Shown here: positions 52,438-63,811 of the stretch, in pieces
Layout: each line of letters begins with the position of its first letter
Position numbering within the stretch: the stretch's first letter is position 1
NCBI GenBank assembly: GCA_032716605.1
Contig: CM064502.1
Coordinates: 39,246,895-39,310,894, forward strand
Direction: 5' to 3'
From: Paralithodes platypus
Taxonomy: Eukaryota; Arthropoda; Malacostraca; Decapoda; Lithodidae
Length of the DNA stretch: 64,000 bases
Notes under the pieces: generated by a model
What the model was told of the DNA's origin: nothing
The model's database searches: none
The model's input: the letters and a program-made list of their open reading frames with translations, nothing else
Program-made: the position numbers and the translations under genes

Positions 52438-53853
52438 CTAAAAATATAATACATATATTTGGATGGTCTTGGAGAGCTCATCCTTAGCTTCCTTTAGAAC
52501 TCTAGGCGAGATTGTATCAGGTCCAGGCGTTTTATTTACCTTGAGTTTATCTAAACAATTCAATACTTCTCTCTCTGTAACGGTGATATTGCTTAGAACA
52601 TCTGAATTATCAATCTGAATCGGCGATGTTGTAGGGATATCACTGAGGTCTTCGGTTGTAAAAACTGATGCAAAGAAGGTATTGAGGGCATTACTCATTT
52701 GTACTTCGTCTTTGGTGTATTCTCCATTTTCATCGACTAACGGTCCAACAGTTGAAGTAACTACTTTTTTCTTTCTGATATAATTATAGAATTCTTTCGG
52801 GTTTGTTTTACTTTAATTCGCAACATATAACTCCAGGGTCTTTTTACTTTGCTTAATTAACTTTTTGGCTTTGCGTCGTAGCTCTACAAATTTCACCCGT
52901 TCTTCGTCATTTTGTGAAGATTTTAATCTATCATTAGCAAATTTTTTAGCAAGCAGACAGTCTGAAATATCTTTATTCCACCATTTGGGCTTATCATTAT
53001 GGCCTGGACGCCGTATTTTCGATGGTATGCAGTCTTGCACTGCCTTAAGGTAAGTGGTTGTGAAACACTCCCAAGATGTATTTATGTCGTTATTATTAGT
53101 CAGAAAGCTCCAGTCAGTTTCTTTAAGCTTTGATTTAAGTTTATGAAAATTTGCTTACTTGAAATTAGGGACTTTCTCAATGCTGCTATTTGATTTGTTA
53201 CTAGTAAACTTTAAAGTGAAAGTTATCGTACGATGGTCGCTGTTACTGAATTCATCACCAACATTCAAATTCTCTATTAATTCTTCTTTAGTTGCGAGTA
53301 CAAGGTCAAGCACATTATTACCACGGGTCGGAGATTGTACAAATTGAAAAAGTGAACTCTCTTGCAAGTTAGCATAGAGGTCGTGTCCAGAGTGTGAAGT
53401 AAGAATATCGACCCATTTTGTCACAGGTAAGTTGAAATCGCCAAGAAATACGGTATCTTGTATGTTAGTTATTTCTGCAATTTGTTCATAAATTTCACTG
53501 TCAGTTTGCACTGATTGAGATGGGGGACTGTATAATAAAGCTAGTGTTATTCTAGTTCCTCGTTTATTATTTAATAGTACGTAAGATATGTCTATATTCG
53601 CAATTTGAGGTTTTGACATTAAGACGGGATTAAGACTTTCCTTTATAAAAAACAGAACTCCTCCTCCATTTCTATCGATCCGACTTTTCTCAAACATTGT
53701 ATAACCAGGAAGCGTATATTCGGCTAAACAGTCTCTGTCTTCCGTATTTAACCAAGATTCTGTAATGCCGATTATATCATAATGTTCTGTAAACACGATT
53801 TCCTCTAGATCTGAAAATTTATTGCGTATGCTACGAGCATTTACATAAAACAC
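52438..53853 (-). pseudogene. LINE-D ORF2 (endonuclease and linker only)
   Basis: One frame, interrupted by TAA at 53155-53157 and 52813-52815. The endonuclease motifs are well kept: YVNARSIRNKFSDL, GITESWLNTED (catalytic Glu present), LLYSPPSQ, VFLGDFNLPVTKW and SNSDHRTI. The linker has KPKWWNKDISDCLLAKK and FASVFTTEDLSDIP. RT is absent. Compared with LINE-C, the endonuclease residues here are intact although the ORF is broken. Confidence 0.85.
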
Positions 53854-53918
53854 CTTAAGAGTATTAGAGTTGGATGTTACCGATTGTGCATTGTCTGAAT
53901 TTTCAGTTCGTATTTGAC

Positions 53919-54917
53919 TTACACTACCCTGTCAGGGGTCTGGTTGACCCCGTTTTTTGAACGGAAATCCTTGACTGCATCGTTCAGCAGACGACCAAGA
54001 CGTGCAGCTCCTACTTCATTGAGATGTACACCATCTCCTGAAAACAAAGATTTATCATAGTAAAAATGATCCCACGTGTCGACAAAGCCGATGTCCTCCT
54101 CCCTGCAGAGTTTGGCTAGTCGGCGATTTGTACTGGTAGCTATGTTGTAGAATCGGTTTTCTACATCAATCCGGGGAACAATTCCTGAAATTAAGATTCT
54201 ATTAGATTTTTCCTTGAAGGACCTGATCAGCCGCCGGTACTTGCAAAGTAGTTCCTCTGACCGCGTCCGTTGGACATCGTTAGATCCAACGTGGATGATG
54301 TACGTAGTGCTTGCGGGGGCGAGCCTGGAAACCTCTTCCACAGCCGCAACAATGTCGTCCACGCCGCCACCTGGGATACAGAATCGCTTTCTGGTCCTGG
54401 GTGCCCTGGCGCAGAACTCTGTTAGTTGGCCACGGACCATGGAGTCGCCCACAAGCCGAACTTCTTCCGTTTCCTCTTCCTCGTCAATAGCCAGAATTTT
54501 GAAGCGGTTTTGGCATGTTGTCGGGATGACCTTCCTGGTACTGGCACTGGGATGCACATTGTTTCTCACTAACTGAAAATTGCCCTGAGGGGGAGTGAGA
54601 GTAGAGTCATTATTATTTTCTGCAACATCTAAGGTAGCTGCTGGTGTGGGTACCGGTACCGGTACTGTATGCACTGGAATGGCGGTTGACATCATAGTGG
54701 TTTCTTGGGCCGAGGGCACTCCTACGTTGAGTGTGGCAAATTCTTGAAGGGATTCAAGCTTCATAGTCAGGGCATCGATCTTGCGGTGAGCTGCATTCAA
54801 TTCATCCGTAATCTTCTCTCGGAGCTGGCAAAATCTACAAATTTGGACATCAGTATCAACAAACATGGTAGGGCCAAATTTACCGGAACAACTCGTGCAG
54901 GTTCGTTGCGGCGCCAT
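53919..54917 (-). CDS. LINE-D ORF1: zinc-finger, coiled-coil, SGNH-esterase protein
   Basis: About 332 residues from ATG 54915-54917 (MAPQRTC); an upstream in-frame ATG lies within the tandem monomers and adds 12 residues. The N-terminus has two Cys pairs (CTSC near residue 6, CRFC near 26) like a small zinc ribbon. A coiled coil follows (LREKITDELNAAHRKIDALT). The C-terminal SGNH domain is complete: VGDSMVRGQL (nucleophile Ser), GGGVDDI, IHVGSNDVQ (Asn block) and DGVHLNEVG (Asp/His). Uninterrupted and with an intact catalytic set, unlike the LINE-C homologue. It is a LINE accessory protein, not a host gene. Confidence 0.85.
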   Translation of the reverse strand: MAPQRTCTSCSGKFGPTMFVDTDVQICRFCQLREKITDELNAAHRKIDALTMKLESLQEFATLNVGVPSAQETTMMSTAIPVHTVPVPVPTPAATLDVAENNNDSTLTPPQGNFQLVRNNVHPSASTRKVIPTTCQNRFKILAIDEEEETEEVRLVGDSMVRGQLTEFCARAPRTRKRFCIPGGGVDDIVAAVEEVSRLAPASTTYIIHVGSNDVQRTRSEELLCKYRRLIRSFKEKSNRILISGIVPRIDVENRFYNIATSTNRRLAKLCREEDIGFVDTWDHFYYDKSLFSGDGVHLNEVGAARLGRLLNDAVKDFRSKNGVNQTPDRVV

Positions 54918-54936
54918 GACGATATAATCACAATAT

Positions 54937-55700
54937 GCCTGAAAATCACACAAATTTATGGTAGCAAAATGGTATACTTAAAGCCTGAAAATCACAAAAA
55001 ATGTATGTTAGCAATGTGATACAATTAATTCCTGAAAATCACACAAAATTTGGTTAGCAATATGATAAAATTAATATGCCTGTAAATCACAAACAATATA
55101 TTAGCAATAGAACACAATTTATGCCTGAAAATAAAACAAAAATTGATGTTAGCAGTATGACACAGTTAAAGCCTGAAAATCACAAATGGACTAGAAATTT
55201 GTTACAAAATTTACTGGAAAAAAAAGTGGGAGAGGGTTAATGTAGCCTAGTGAGAAAACTGGAAAACAGTATACAGTACAGTAACACAAAATATTTGTTA
55301 GCAATATGGTACAATTAATGCCTGTAAATCACAAAAAGAATATGTTAATCACAAGAACACAATTTATGCCTGAAAATATAAAAAACATTGATGTTAGCAG
55401 TATGACACAGTTAAAGCCTGAAAATTGTAAATGGAATAGTGATTTGTTACAAAATTTACTGGGGAAAAAAAAGTGGGAGAGGGTTAATTTAGCCTAGTGA
55501 GAAAACTGGAAAGCAGTATACAGTACAGTAACACAAAATATTGGTTAGCAATATGGTACAATTAATGCCTGTAAATCACAAAAAGAATATGTTGATCACA
55601 AAAAGAATATGTTAGCACTAGAACACAATGTTATGCCTGAAAATAAAAATAAAATTATGTTAGCAGTATGACACAGTTAGGCTAAAGCCTGTATATTAGT
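54937..55700 (-). repeat. Tandem monomers in the LINE-D 5' region
   Basis: A unit of about 45-50 bp built on GCCTGAAAATCACA...TTAGCAATATG...ACAATTAA repeats many times. A longer block (AAATTTACTGG...GGGAGAGGGTTAAT) recurs at about 55203-55240 and 55450-55490, giving a second period of about 245 bp. The array lies immediately upstream of ORF1, so it probably is the element's 5' UTR/promoter. Confidence 0.8.
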
Positions 55701-56411
55701 TTATACAGTGGTTGACACAATACTAATAATAATGGAGTTAGTAATATCCCTGGCAAGAGTGTGAGAGGCCTATTATTATGGTGACAAGTATCTGAAATGC
55801 GATTAATAAATAGGCTATCAAAAAGTATTACAGTAACTAAATTATTCTAACCCAATATTAAAACTATCTTGACAAATGTTACTGTGTGCGATTTATATAG
55901 ATAACCAAGATAAAAAGTTCAACCAAGTACAGTATTGGCTAGACTTTGATATATAAAATACAAGAAGAGGGTTTGTTTATGCGTACACAGGTGGCGCTGG
56001 TATCGGCGGCGTCTCTACTAACTTGACAAATATAATTTTGAAAAACAAACGTTTATTAGTCAAACCTACAGTACAATGTCATGCAAGATAACTACTGGGT
56101 GGTTTGCTAAGCACTTAACTACAGTGAGGGCTAACATATCTACAATAAGTGCTAGAACTTTATAATATGAAACAAGCAAATAGTTTGTTTACTTTAGAGC
56201 GTCGGTCGTCACTAACCGGTACAAATGTAAACAAAAGCAGTCTCGATAAACAAACGTTTATCAGTCAAAAAACACAGCAAAATTACATGCAAAGCAACTA
56301 CAGGGTAGTTAAGCTAGAGCTTAGCTACAGTTCATGCAAACAAATAAGGGGATGAGTAATGGAGTACTCAAGTTATGGTCAAATTTCGAGCAGCGAGAGC
56401 GAAGTGCTGTT
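55701..56411. other. non-coding sequence with a weak duplication
   Basis: Sequence at 56040-56115 (AAACAAACGTTTATTAGTCAAA...) recurs at 56250-56340 (AAACAAACGTTTATCAGTCAAA), period about 205 bp. It may belong to the LINE-D upstream region. No gene supported. Confidence 0.45.
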
Positions 56412-56462
<51 letters not shown>

Positions 56463-56590
56463 TATAATTATATATATACTGTATATATAAACCTGAGGGA
56501 GAAGGGAGTCCAGAAAAGCAGCTACTTCCCCTTTAAGACACTTAGAAGGTTTGACAGAATAAATATGGATGCACTGTTTACAATTAACCC
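56412..56590 (+). mobile_element. (TA)n, R1 end and CR1 fragment
   Basis: A TA microsatellite (56415-56460) is followed by an R1-like terminus (GAGGGAGAAGGGAGTCCAG...CTTCCCCTTTAA, about 56494-56538). A CR1-type peptide FDRINMDALFTIN follows on the plus strand (about 56551-56590), comparable to FDRMDTSAMFTIN of fragment G2. Confidence 0.6.
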
Positions 56591-56720
56591 TCCCAGACAT
56601 ATATGACGCGATCGAGTCATATGGCAGAGTGAACCAAAAACTCATATGACGCGATCGCGTCATATGGACTTATTATATTGCTAGAAAATAAGTTTATGAC
56701 GCAATTGAGCCGGTTTTTTG
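56583..56720. repeat. Triplicated CpG palindrome next to a TTAACCC end
   Basis: TTAACCCTCCC (56583-56593) is followed by three spaced motifs: ATGACGCGATCGAGTCAT (about 56602-56619), a perfect 24 bp palindrome at 56643-56666 with core ATGACGCGATCGCGTCAT, and ATGACGCAATTGAG (about 56695). The spacing is about 45 bp. This resembles subterminal repeats of a TTAA element (compare GACGC...GCGTC in MITE-A). No right-hand end was found. Confidence 0.65.
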
Positions 56721-57589
56721 GCTGGTAAGTCCGATAAGTTAGATGTACATGTGGAAAAAACTAGCAACCCCCTAGCGTCCCTGTGCTCTGTGGAGGCCCG
56801 CGGTGGCTAGAGAGTGTCCGTTTCTTCCCATCAGCCAGCCTAGTAGGTGGGTGTGTGCAGACCCGATTAAACCAAGGGGCCTCCATTTTGCCCAGCCTGG
56901 CTGGTATTACTGCCCTAATATAACCCCAAACGAAGTGCTATATCGTTGGGTTATCGATGGATTATTGTGTTATTTCTTATTTAGGGTATAAAAAACATGT
57001 TAGTGAAGTGTTTTGGCGTGTCTAGTGTACGTGACCAAGGTGGGCTCCATGAGGGGCCATGGTTTTCGCTTGTCTTGTGGATCACGTTCATACATATTGA
57101 GTCAATTATATTGCTATTTTATCCTGAAGTAGTGTATTTTTTACTTGTATAAGTGTTATTAGTGAAAACACTTTTTATTACTGACTCGAGCATTCTCTGG
57201 TGAAGGCTACGTGACAAGGTGGTGGAGGGAGGGGCCATGCGCATGCTTGCCAACGTTTTGCTTGTTTGTGGAACACTTTCATATAAATATCAGTCAATTA
57301 TATTGCTATTTATCCGTTTCTCCTTCAAGTAGTGTATCTTACCTTGTATTAGTGTTTCTTAGTGAAAAAAACTTTTCATTACTGGTCGAGCATATGTCGC
57401 CATGCTCCCTCAGCCCTGTGCATCTCTCTTTTGTTCGATAATTTAGTGGTGGAAAGTTGCTTGCATTTTTTGCTCGATAATTGTATTGGTGGAAAGTGCT
57501 TGGGAGGTAAGTTTTTTAGGGGCACAAGCACTCTACATATACGGCTTGGTGGCCCCGAGGGAATCTCCGCAGTGTGAGTAAGTACAGTC
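56721..57589. other. non-coding sequence with a 205 bp duplication
   Basis: Segments 57000-57190 and 57205-57400 are diverged tandem copies (shared GTCAATTATATTGCTATTT, AAGTAGTGTAT, TTAGTGAAAA). A smaller duplicate (GATAATT...GGTGGAAAGT) lies at 57438-57500. No protein domain recognised. Confidence 0.55.
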
Positions 57590-57935
57590 AACATTTTGGT
57601 GGTGGTGGGGTGCTGTGTGGACTGGTGGTGGTGGTGGTGGTGGTGGGGGATGGTGGTAGTTATGGTGGTGGTGATGATGGGGTGGTGGTGATGGTCGGTC
57701 GTGGTGGTGGTGGTGGAATGGAGATGTGGTGGTGGTGGAGATGGTGGTGGTGTTGGTGGAGATGGTGTGGTGGTATTGGTGGATGATGGTGGTGGTGTTG
57801 ACACCAATAGGGTAGGGTTTCCTTTTCTGACCGTGGGCCAGGTCAGAAAATGAGCCAACCCAATTGTGTCAACACCACCACCATCTCCACCAACACCACC
57901 ACCATCTCCACCACCACCACCACCATTTTTATTAT
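57590..57935. repeat. (GGT)n/(ACC)n microsatellites forming a palindrome
   Basis: GGT/GAT-type repeats on the left (57597-57803) and ACC-type repeats on the right (57868-57930) are inverted with respect to each other. The inner boundary is GTGTTGACAC / GTGTCAACAC, with a roughly 65 bp unique centre (57804-57867). Long open frames here are low-complexity artefacts. Confidence 0.85.
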
Positions 57936-59471
57936 TTTTATTATTTTGTGTTTAGGCCTATTTTATTATTTGTATTATTATTATTCTTATTATAACCTGT
58001 TATCCTGTGTATGGGATCACCCATAAAAAAAGTATTTATATTGTATTTCCTTTATATTTTTGCTTTATTATATTATAATTTATTATATTATTATGATTAT
58101 TAGTTATTATTATTAGATTTATTATTTATTATTTTATTTATTATTATACCCCAACATAAATGTACCCAACCCACCACAAACTCTTATTATATATAATTGT
58201 ATATATATATATATATATATTATATATGTATAATTATTATATAATCTAATTATATATAATCTATAATCTATATATAATAGATATATTCGTGTGTTTATAT
58301 ATATACCCATAAAAAAGTATTTTATATTTGTATTTCATTTATATTTTTTGCTTTATCTATATTTAATTTATTATTATTATCTATATTTAATTTATTATTA
58401 TTATCTATATTTAATTTATTATTATTATCTATACCCCAACATAAATGTCCCCCCACCACAACTCTTATTATATATATATATAATATATATAATCTATATA
58501 TATATTTATATTTTACTCCTTTTATATAATATATTCATATATATAGATATATATATATATATATATAATTATTATATAATAATTATATATAATCTATAAT
58601 CTATGTATATATAATATATAGATATATTTAAATATATATATTATTATATATATATAGATTATAGCTATTACTATAGAATATATATATATATATATATCTA
58701 TATAATATATATATAATATCTATATATTAATACATATAGATATATATATTATATCTATATATATATAGTATATATATATATAATTATATATAATAAGAGT
58801 TTGTGGTGGGGGACATATATGTTGGGTTATACTAATAAATAATAATAAATAATAAATAATCATAATAATAATAATAATAATAATAATATATTTATATATA
58901 TAGATTATCTATATTATGATATCTAGATTATATATTATAGATATAATATATAGATATATATATATAATATAATTATATATATTATATATAGATTATAGAT
59001 TATATATAATTATATATATATATATATATATAGAGATATATATAGATAAATATAATATATATAGATTATATATATATCTATATATATATATAATTATATT
59101 ATAATACCAAGTTTGTGGTGGGGGGACATTTATGTTGGGGGTATAATCATAAATAATATAATAAATAATAATAATAATAATAATAATCATAATAATAATA
59201 ATAATATAATATAACTATAAGCAAAATATAAAGGAAATACAAATATAAATTACACTTTTTTTATGGTATATATATACCCACGAATTATACTATATATATA
59301 GATTATAGATCTTATATAATTATCTCTATATAATTATATATTATATATATATTATATATATATATCTATATATAAATATAAATATATATATAGGATATAT
59401 ATATATATAAGAGAGTTTTGGTGGTGGGGGACATTATAGTTGGGTATAATAACAAACAATAAATAATAATA

Positions 59472-59505
<34 letters not shown>

Positions 59506-59545
59506 TTCTTATATAGATATTACAGTATATATAATATAATATTCG
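57936..59545. repeat. TA/TTA-rich array with inverted modules
   Basis: Extremely AT-rich. A module (CCCCAACATAAATGT near CCACCACAA, next to ACCCATAAAAAAAGTAT) appears directly at about 58000-58195 and 58305-58475. Inverted versions (TTTGTGGTGGGGGACAT...TGTTGGG) occur at about 58795-58830, 59103-59140 and 59410-59445. The rest is TA, TTA and TAA microsatellite. Confidence 0.8.
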
Positions 59546-61215
59546 TGTTTATGTATTTATCTATGTTATGATGCCCCCCTCCCCCCCTCCCTCCCCCATT
59601 ATACTACCTCCCTCCTCCCCCCCCCCCCTCCCCCCCTCCCCCGCCCCCCTCCCTCCCCCTCCCCCTCCCTCCCTCGCCCCCCCCCCCCCCCCCCCCCCTC
59701 CCCCCATATATATATATATATTATTTTTTTTTTTTTTTCTTTTTTTTTTGTTTTTTTTTGGTGGGGGGGGTTTTTTTTTTATTTTTATTTTATTTTTCTA
59801 ATTGTATTTGATATAATTATATAGATATATATAAAGGTATATATATATTATTACATATAATTCGTATTTATCTATGTTTATGGCCCCCTCTCCCTCTCCC
59901 CTCCCCCCCCCTATCTCCATGTATGCCCCCCCTGCCCCCTCCCTCCCACCCCCCTCCGACCCCCCCCTCCCCTACCCCATTCCCCACCCCTCCCCCCCCC
60001 TCCCCCCCCTATATATTATATATATATATATATTTATTTTAATTTTTTTTTTTTTTTTTTTTTTTGGGGGGTTGGGGAGGGTTATTTTTTATTTTTATTT
60101 TATTTTTCTAACTGGTAGATTGATATAATATATATATATATATATATATAGATATATATGATAATATAATTCGTGTTTATGTATTTATCTATGTTATTGC
60201 CCCTCCCCTCCCTCCCCCCAGTATACCTCCCTCCCTCACCCTCCCCCCCTCTCACCCCTCCTCTCCCCTTCTCCCCCCCCCATTACTCCCTCCCCCTACC
60301 ATCCCCCTCCCCCCCCATATACTATATATATATATATATCTATATATATACATATATAGATTATTTTGATTTTGTTTTTATTTATTTATTTTTGGGGGGG
60401 TGGAGGGTTATTTTTTAGTATTTATCTATTTATTTTTGTCTCTAATTGTACCCCCCTAGTTTGATATAATATATATATATTACTATATATATAATAGATA
60501 TATGATATACGATATATATACTAATATAATTTGTGTGTTAGGATTATTTTATCTATGCTCCCTCTCCCCCTCTCCCCCTCCCTCACCCCCCTATTCCCCC
60601 CCCTCCTCCCCATTATACCTCTCCCTCCCCCCTCCCCTCCCCCCCTCCCCCCCCTCCCCCCATATATATAGATAGATATATATATAATATATATTATATA
60701 TATGATTTTTGTTTTTATGGTTTATTTTTGGGGTGGGGGAGGGTTGATTTTTTTTTTTTATTTTATTATTTTTCTAATCGTAGATTGATATAATATAATA
60801 TATATATCTATTATATATATATAATATATATAATATAATTTGTATTATGAGTAATTCTACAGTTATGCCCTCCTCCTCCACCTCACTTATACCTCCTCCT
60901 TCCCCCCTCCCTCCCCATTATACCATACCCCCATATATAATCCTATTATATATCACTTACGCTCCCACCCCCCCCCTCATCTCACCCATAATCTATCATC
61001 TATCATCATATCATCATCATCTATATAAATATTTTTTTACATTCTTTTTTCCTGGGGGGATCCCACTCTAAACAAAATTTTTTAACTCTTTGTAGCTTTT
61101 ATATTACCCCGTCTCTGGTTTCTAACCCGTATATTGATATAATATATTTCTCTATATATATATATATTACTTATATATATAATATATATATATATATATA
61201 CATTCGTATTTATGA
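59546..61215 (+). repeat. Tandem satellite, about 310-370 bp unit, with C-rich tracts
   Basis: Each unit has TTTATCTATG, a C-rich tract of 80-130 bp (CCCCCT-type), a TATATA block, a T-run, a short GGGGGGG-type run, TTATTTTTCTAATTG and TTGATATAATATATA. Units begin near 59550, 59867, 60180, 60545, 60840 and 61205. Reading frames through the proline-rich C tracts are not genes. Confidence 0.85.
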
Positions 61216-62800
61216 ATTTATCTAAGTTATGCCCACACACCTCATGTTATACCACCCTCTCTTAGATCCCCCATTATAGACCCCCCTATATATATTCATA
61301 TAGCATATTATATATAGATATTATCGAGGTTCGGGGCAATATATTCACTTCCCTCATCATCAATCATCATCTAATCATCATCATCAGATAAAAAAAAAAA
61401 GAAAAAAAAACATTCATTTACTTACTACATTTTACGTGTACATAGGATATAGGCCTCCTGAAACCACTCTAAAAAAATAACGAGTACCCCCGAAGTACCT
61501 CTTGGGTCTTGGGAAATTTGTTTTCAGTTTTCACCAGGAGCCATTTCCCATATATGGAAGGGTGGTATATTATATATTGTGGCATATATATATATCTATA
61601 TATATATCATAACAATATAAATGCATAACACACATGAACATTAACCATTACCATTTACCGCATTTCTTTAGATTTTTATTTTCCACCTTGGAAAGAGCAC
61701 CTATAATTTTTACTTATATATACTATATATACGTATATATATATAATATATATATAATATAATATATATAATAGCTGTCTAGCATATACTCAGATACTGT
61801 ATAATATGATATATATCTCTATCTCTATACAATTACTTTATTTCAAATGTATTTACGTGTACAAAAAGTATTATTTCTGAATTAGTTGTGAAGATTACTG
61901 GCTTATCTTATTCATTCACCCTTTATATTTTTTTTTTTTCAGTGGTCAACAACCCAGGAGCCATTCCGCTTCTCGAAATATATTGTGGCAAAGATAATAC
62001 GAAACCTGTATAAACATTCCATATATATTTCATCTAACCTGCATGGAAACAATTTGCATAGCTCGCGACACCAATTACGCTATATCTTATTTTGTTTTCA
62101 CCATTGGAAAAGAGCACCAATTTTCCGATTCCGGTGATATATACAGTTATATACGTATTCCGAGCAAATAAGCAACCACGAGGTGGTGGAACAGCTCGGA
62201 ACCCGGCTACCATCGCCCGGAAACAGGACTGGTGAAGCGTAAATATTCGCATTTTGGCTCTTCATTTCAAATATTCATAGCGCAAAAAGTATTTGTCCTA
62301 GGAACTTCTAGTTTGTTTTATACTCATCAGCATTATTTGCCGAATTCATAAACAGCCCTAAATTTAAAACCATACACTTCGTAGCAACGAAATAAATCGA
62401 AAATGTTATAAACCATATAAATCAAAATCATATATTTTTTTCGCTGCTGCTTTTCGGTCACTGCTGCATGGAAACAATTGTGAAGATAAACAATTTCTGT
62501 TTTCACCATTGGAAAAGAGCACAAGAGTGATAAATACCATATATTCTTGAGCAAAATGCAAAACCACGAGGTCATCGACACCCGGTACCATCAGCCGGAC
62601 GGTGTGAACGTAACAATTCCGCATGGCATTTCAAATATTCATAGCGCAAAAGTTATTTTGTCCAGGACTTCTAGGACAACTCCTTATCAGCATGTTGCCG
62701 AATCATAATTGTAAATTTCATCACTTGTACTTCGAAAATGTTACTAAAACATAATTCTCATATATTTTTTGTTTTTCGTCATTCCTATTGAAGATACACT
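61216..62800 (+). repeat. Degenerate tandem repeat, about 410 bp unit
   Basis: The block CACC(A/T)TTGGAAA(A)GAGCAC recurs at about 61685, 62098 and 62504. GGAGCCATT recurs at about 61548 and 61964. AAATATTCATAGCGCAAAA recurs at about 62268 and 62633, with AACCACGAGGT at about 62174 and 62563. Divergence and small indels are frequent. Non-coding. Confidence 0.75.
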
Positions 62801-63139
62801 TTCTGTTTTCACATAATACTATAGCATTCACTCTGAGCTAGGACGGTGTAAGAATCAATTGTGCGAAATAAATTGTATCCGGACTCATTAACCCACTTTC
62901 ATTTTCATATTTGCGTGGCTATCGCTATAAATATTCCTCTTTTTCCTCCAAAAATGATATATGCATCACAATAAACAGCTCTGGTGGATGGAAATCGCGA
63001 AAAATGTAAGGCTTCGACAACACTCATGAGCCAAATTCAAGACCCAAAATACTTGTCAACCGCCTCCTCGGACTTATTGGAACATAATATGTCGCAAGGA
63101 GTTAATAACAATGCTGCAACCCAAGGTATTGGAATTAAT
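62801..63139. other. unassigned sequence
   Basis: About 340 bp between the 410 bp array and a CR1 tail. Nothing recognised. Confidence 0.3.
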
Positions 63140-63560
63140 ATATATATACATTGTGGTCAATGAATGGAATAGTTTAATCAAGAAAGGTGGTCGTGAGTAA
63201 TTCAATTGATACGTTTAAAAAGTGACTGGACGATCAGCTGATGGAGATTGGATTAATGTGAAGGAATATATTTTAAATTAGTATGTATGTGTAAGTTGCC
63301 TTTCATACTAATTTCTATCTCTTTTATAAAACTTTTCCTTGTAGGCATTTTCTAAACCATAAGGTTACACTTCATCTTATTTTCCGGTGCTGCTTTTTAG
63401 TCGAAGGGAGCGGAGGGTGGAGAGAGAGAGCCTTCTACTTTGCTGTCCTATTATTCTACAATAAAATGTCCCTATGTCTAGTAGTATTAATGCCGGATTA
63501 CCTAGAAGAGCCCGCAAGGTCTCAGTGATCTGAGTATCTGTGTAACTCTCTCTATCTCTG
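63140..63560 (+). pseudogene. CR1-like LINE 3' end fragment
   Basis: The plus strand encodes VVNEWNSLIKKGG (about 63152-63190) with degraded continuation (IDTFKK-like then DDQLMEIGL-like), the conserved CR1 C-terminus. The 3' UTR contains TACTTTGCTGTCCTATTATT and GTGTAACTCTCTCTATCTC. The latter is inverted relative to the GAGAGAG...GTTACACAG tail of fragment G2 at 43335-43375. Heavily 5'-truncated. Confidence 0.7.
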
Positions 63561-63811
63561 TTTATGTAAGATTACGATAGATTATGTTTAAGTTGAATTT
63601 ATTGTATGAACAGCCATTGCATATTTAATGGAAATAATATTATCGGAATCTATATAATAGTACATGGTATAACATTACAAATTAACGTTCACTCTCTTTA
63701 TTGCAATATTTCAATAACAATTCATCTATTATATTCTTTGAAACTCCTTTTGTTTTTGAGTCCTTTTGCACAGTAGCTCTCCATTCTGTGTCCAGGTGGC
63801 TGGAGTTTAAG

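Larger units (their letters stand above)
50820..52445. repeat. Degenerate tandem family carrying TGACCT half-site clusters
   Basis: Blocks such as TGACCTTGACCTTTGACCTT occur near 50955, 51305, 51440, 51573, 52120, 52270 and 52415, spaced about 130-550 bp. They share flanking sequence: the segment 50850-51000 resembles 52330-52465 (GCATTTTG...ATATGGTGTAATTC). The array is interrupted by two TTAA elements (51155-51257 and 51640-52060). No protein is encoded. Confidence 0.7.
52455..55700 (-). mobile_element. LINE-D: CR1-like element retaining its 5' end, lacking RT
   Basis: Minus strand: a 5' region of tandem monomers (54937-55700), ORF1 (53919-54917) and the endonuclease part of ORF2 (53155 to about 53860). 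The ORF2 linker continues to about 52460, where homology stops just as the RT domain should begin (TPGPDTISPRVLKEAKDEL). ORF2 carries two in-frame TAA stops (53155-53157, 52813-52815). Loss of the 3' half is the reverse of normal LINE 5' truncation and implies a later deletion or rearrangement. Confidence 0.85.

Noticed and set aside
57379..57858. Thr/Pro/His-rich minus-strand frame
   Set aside because: Product of the GGT/ACC microsatellite; no non-repetitive domain.
59568..60418. Proline-rich frames in the C-rich satellite
   Set aside because: Low-complexity C tracts give open proline frames by composition alone.
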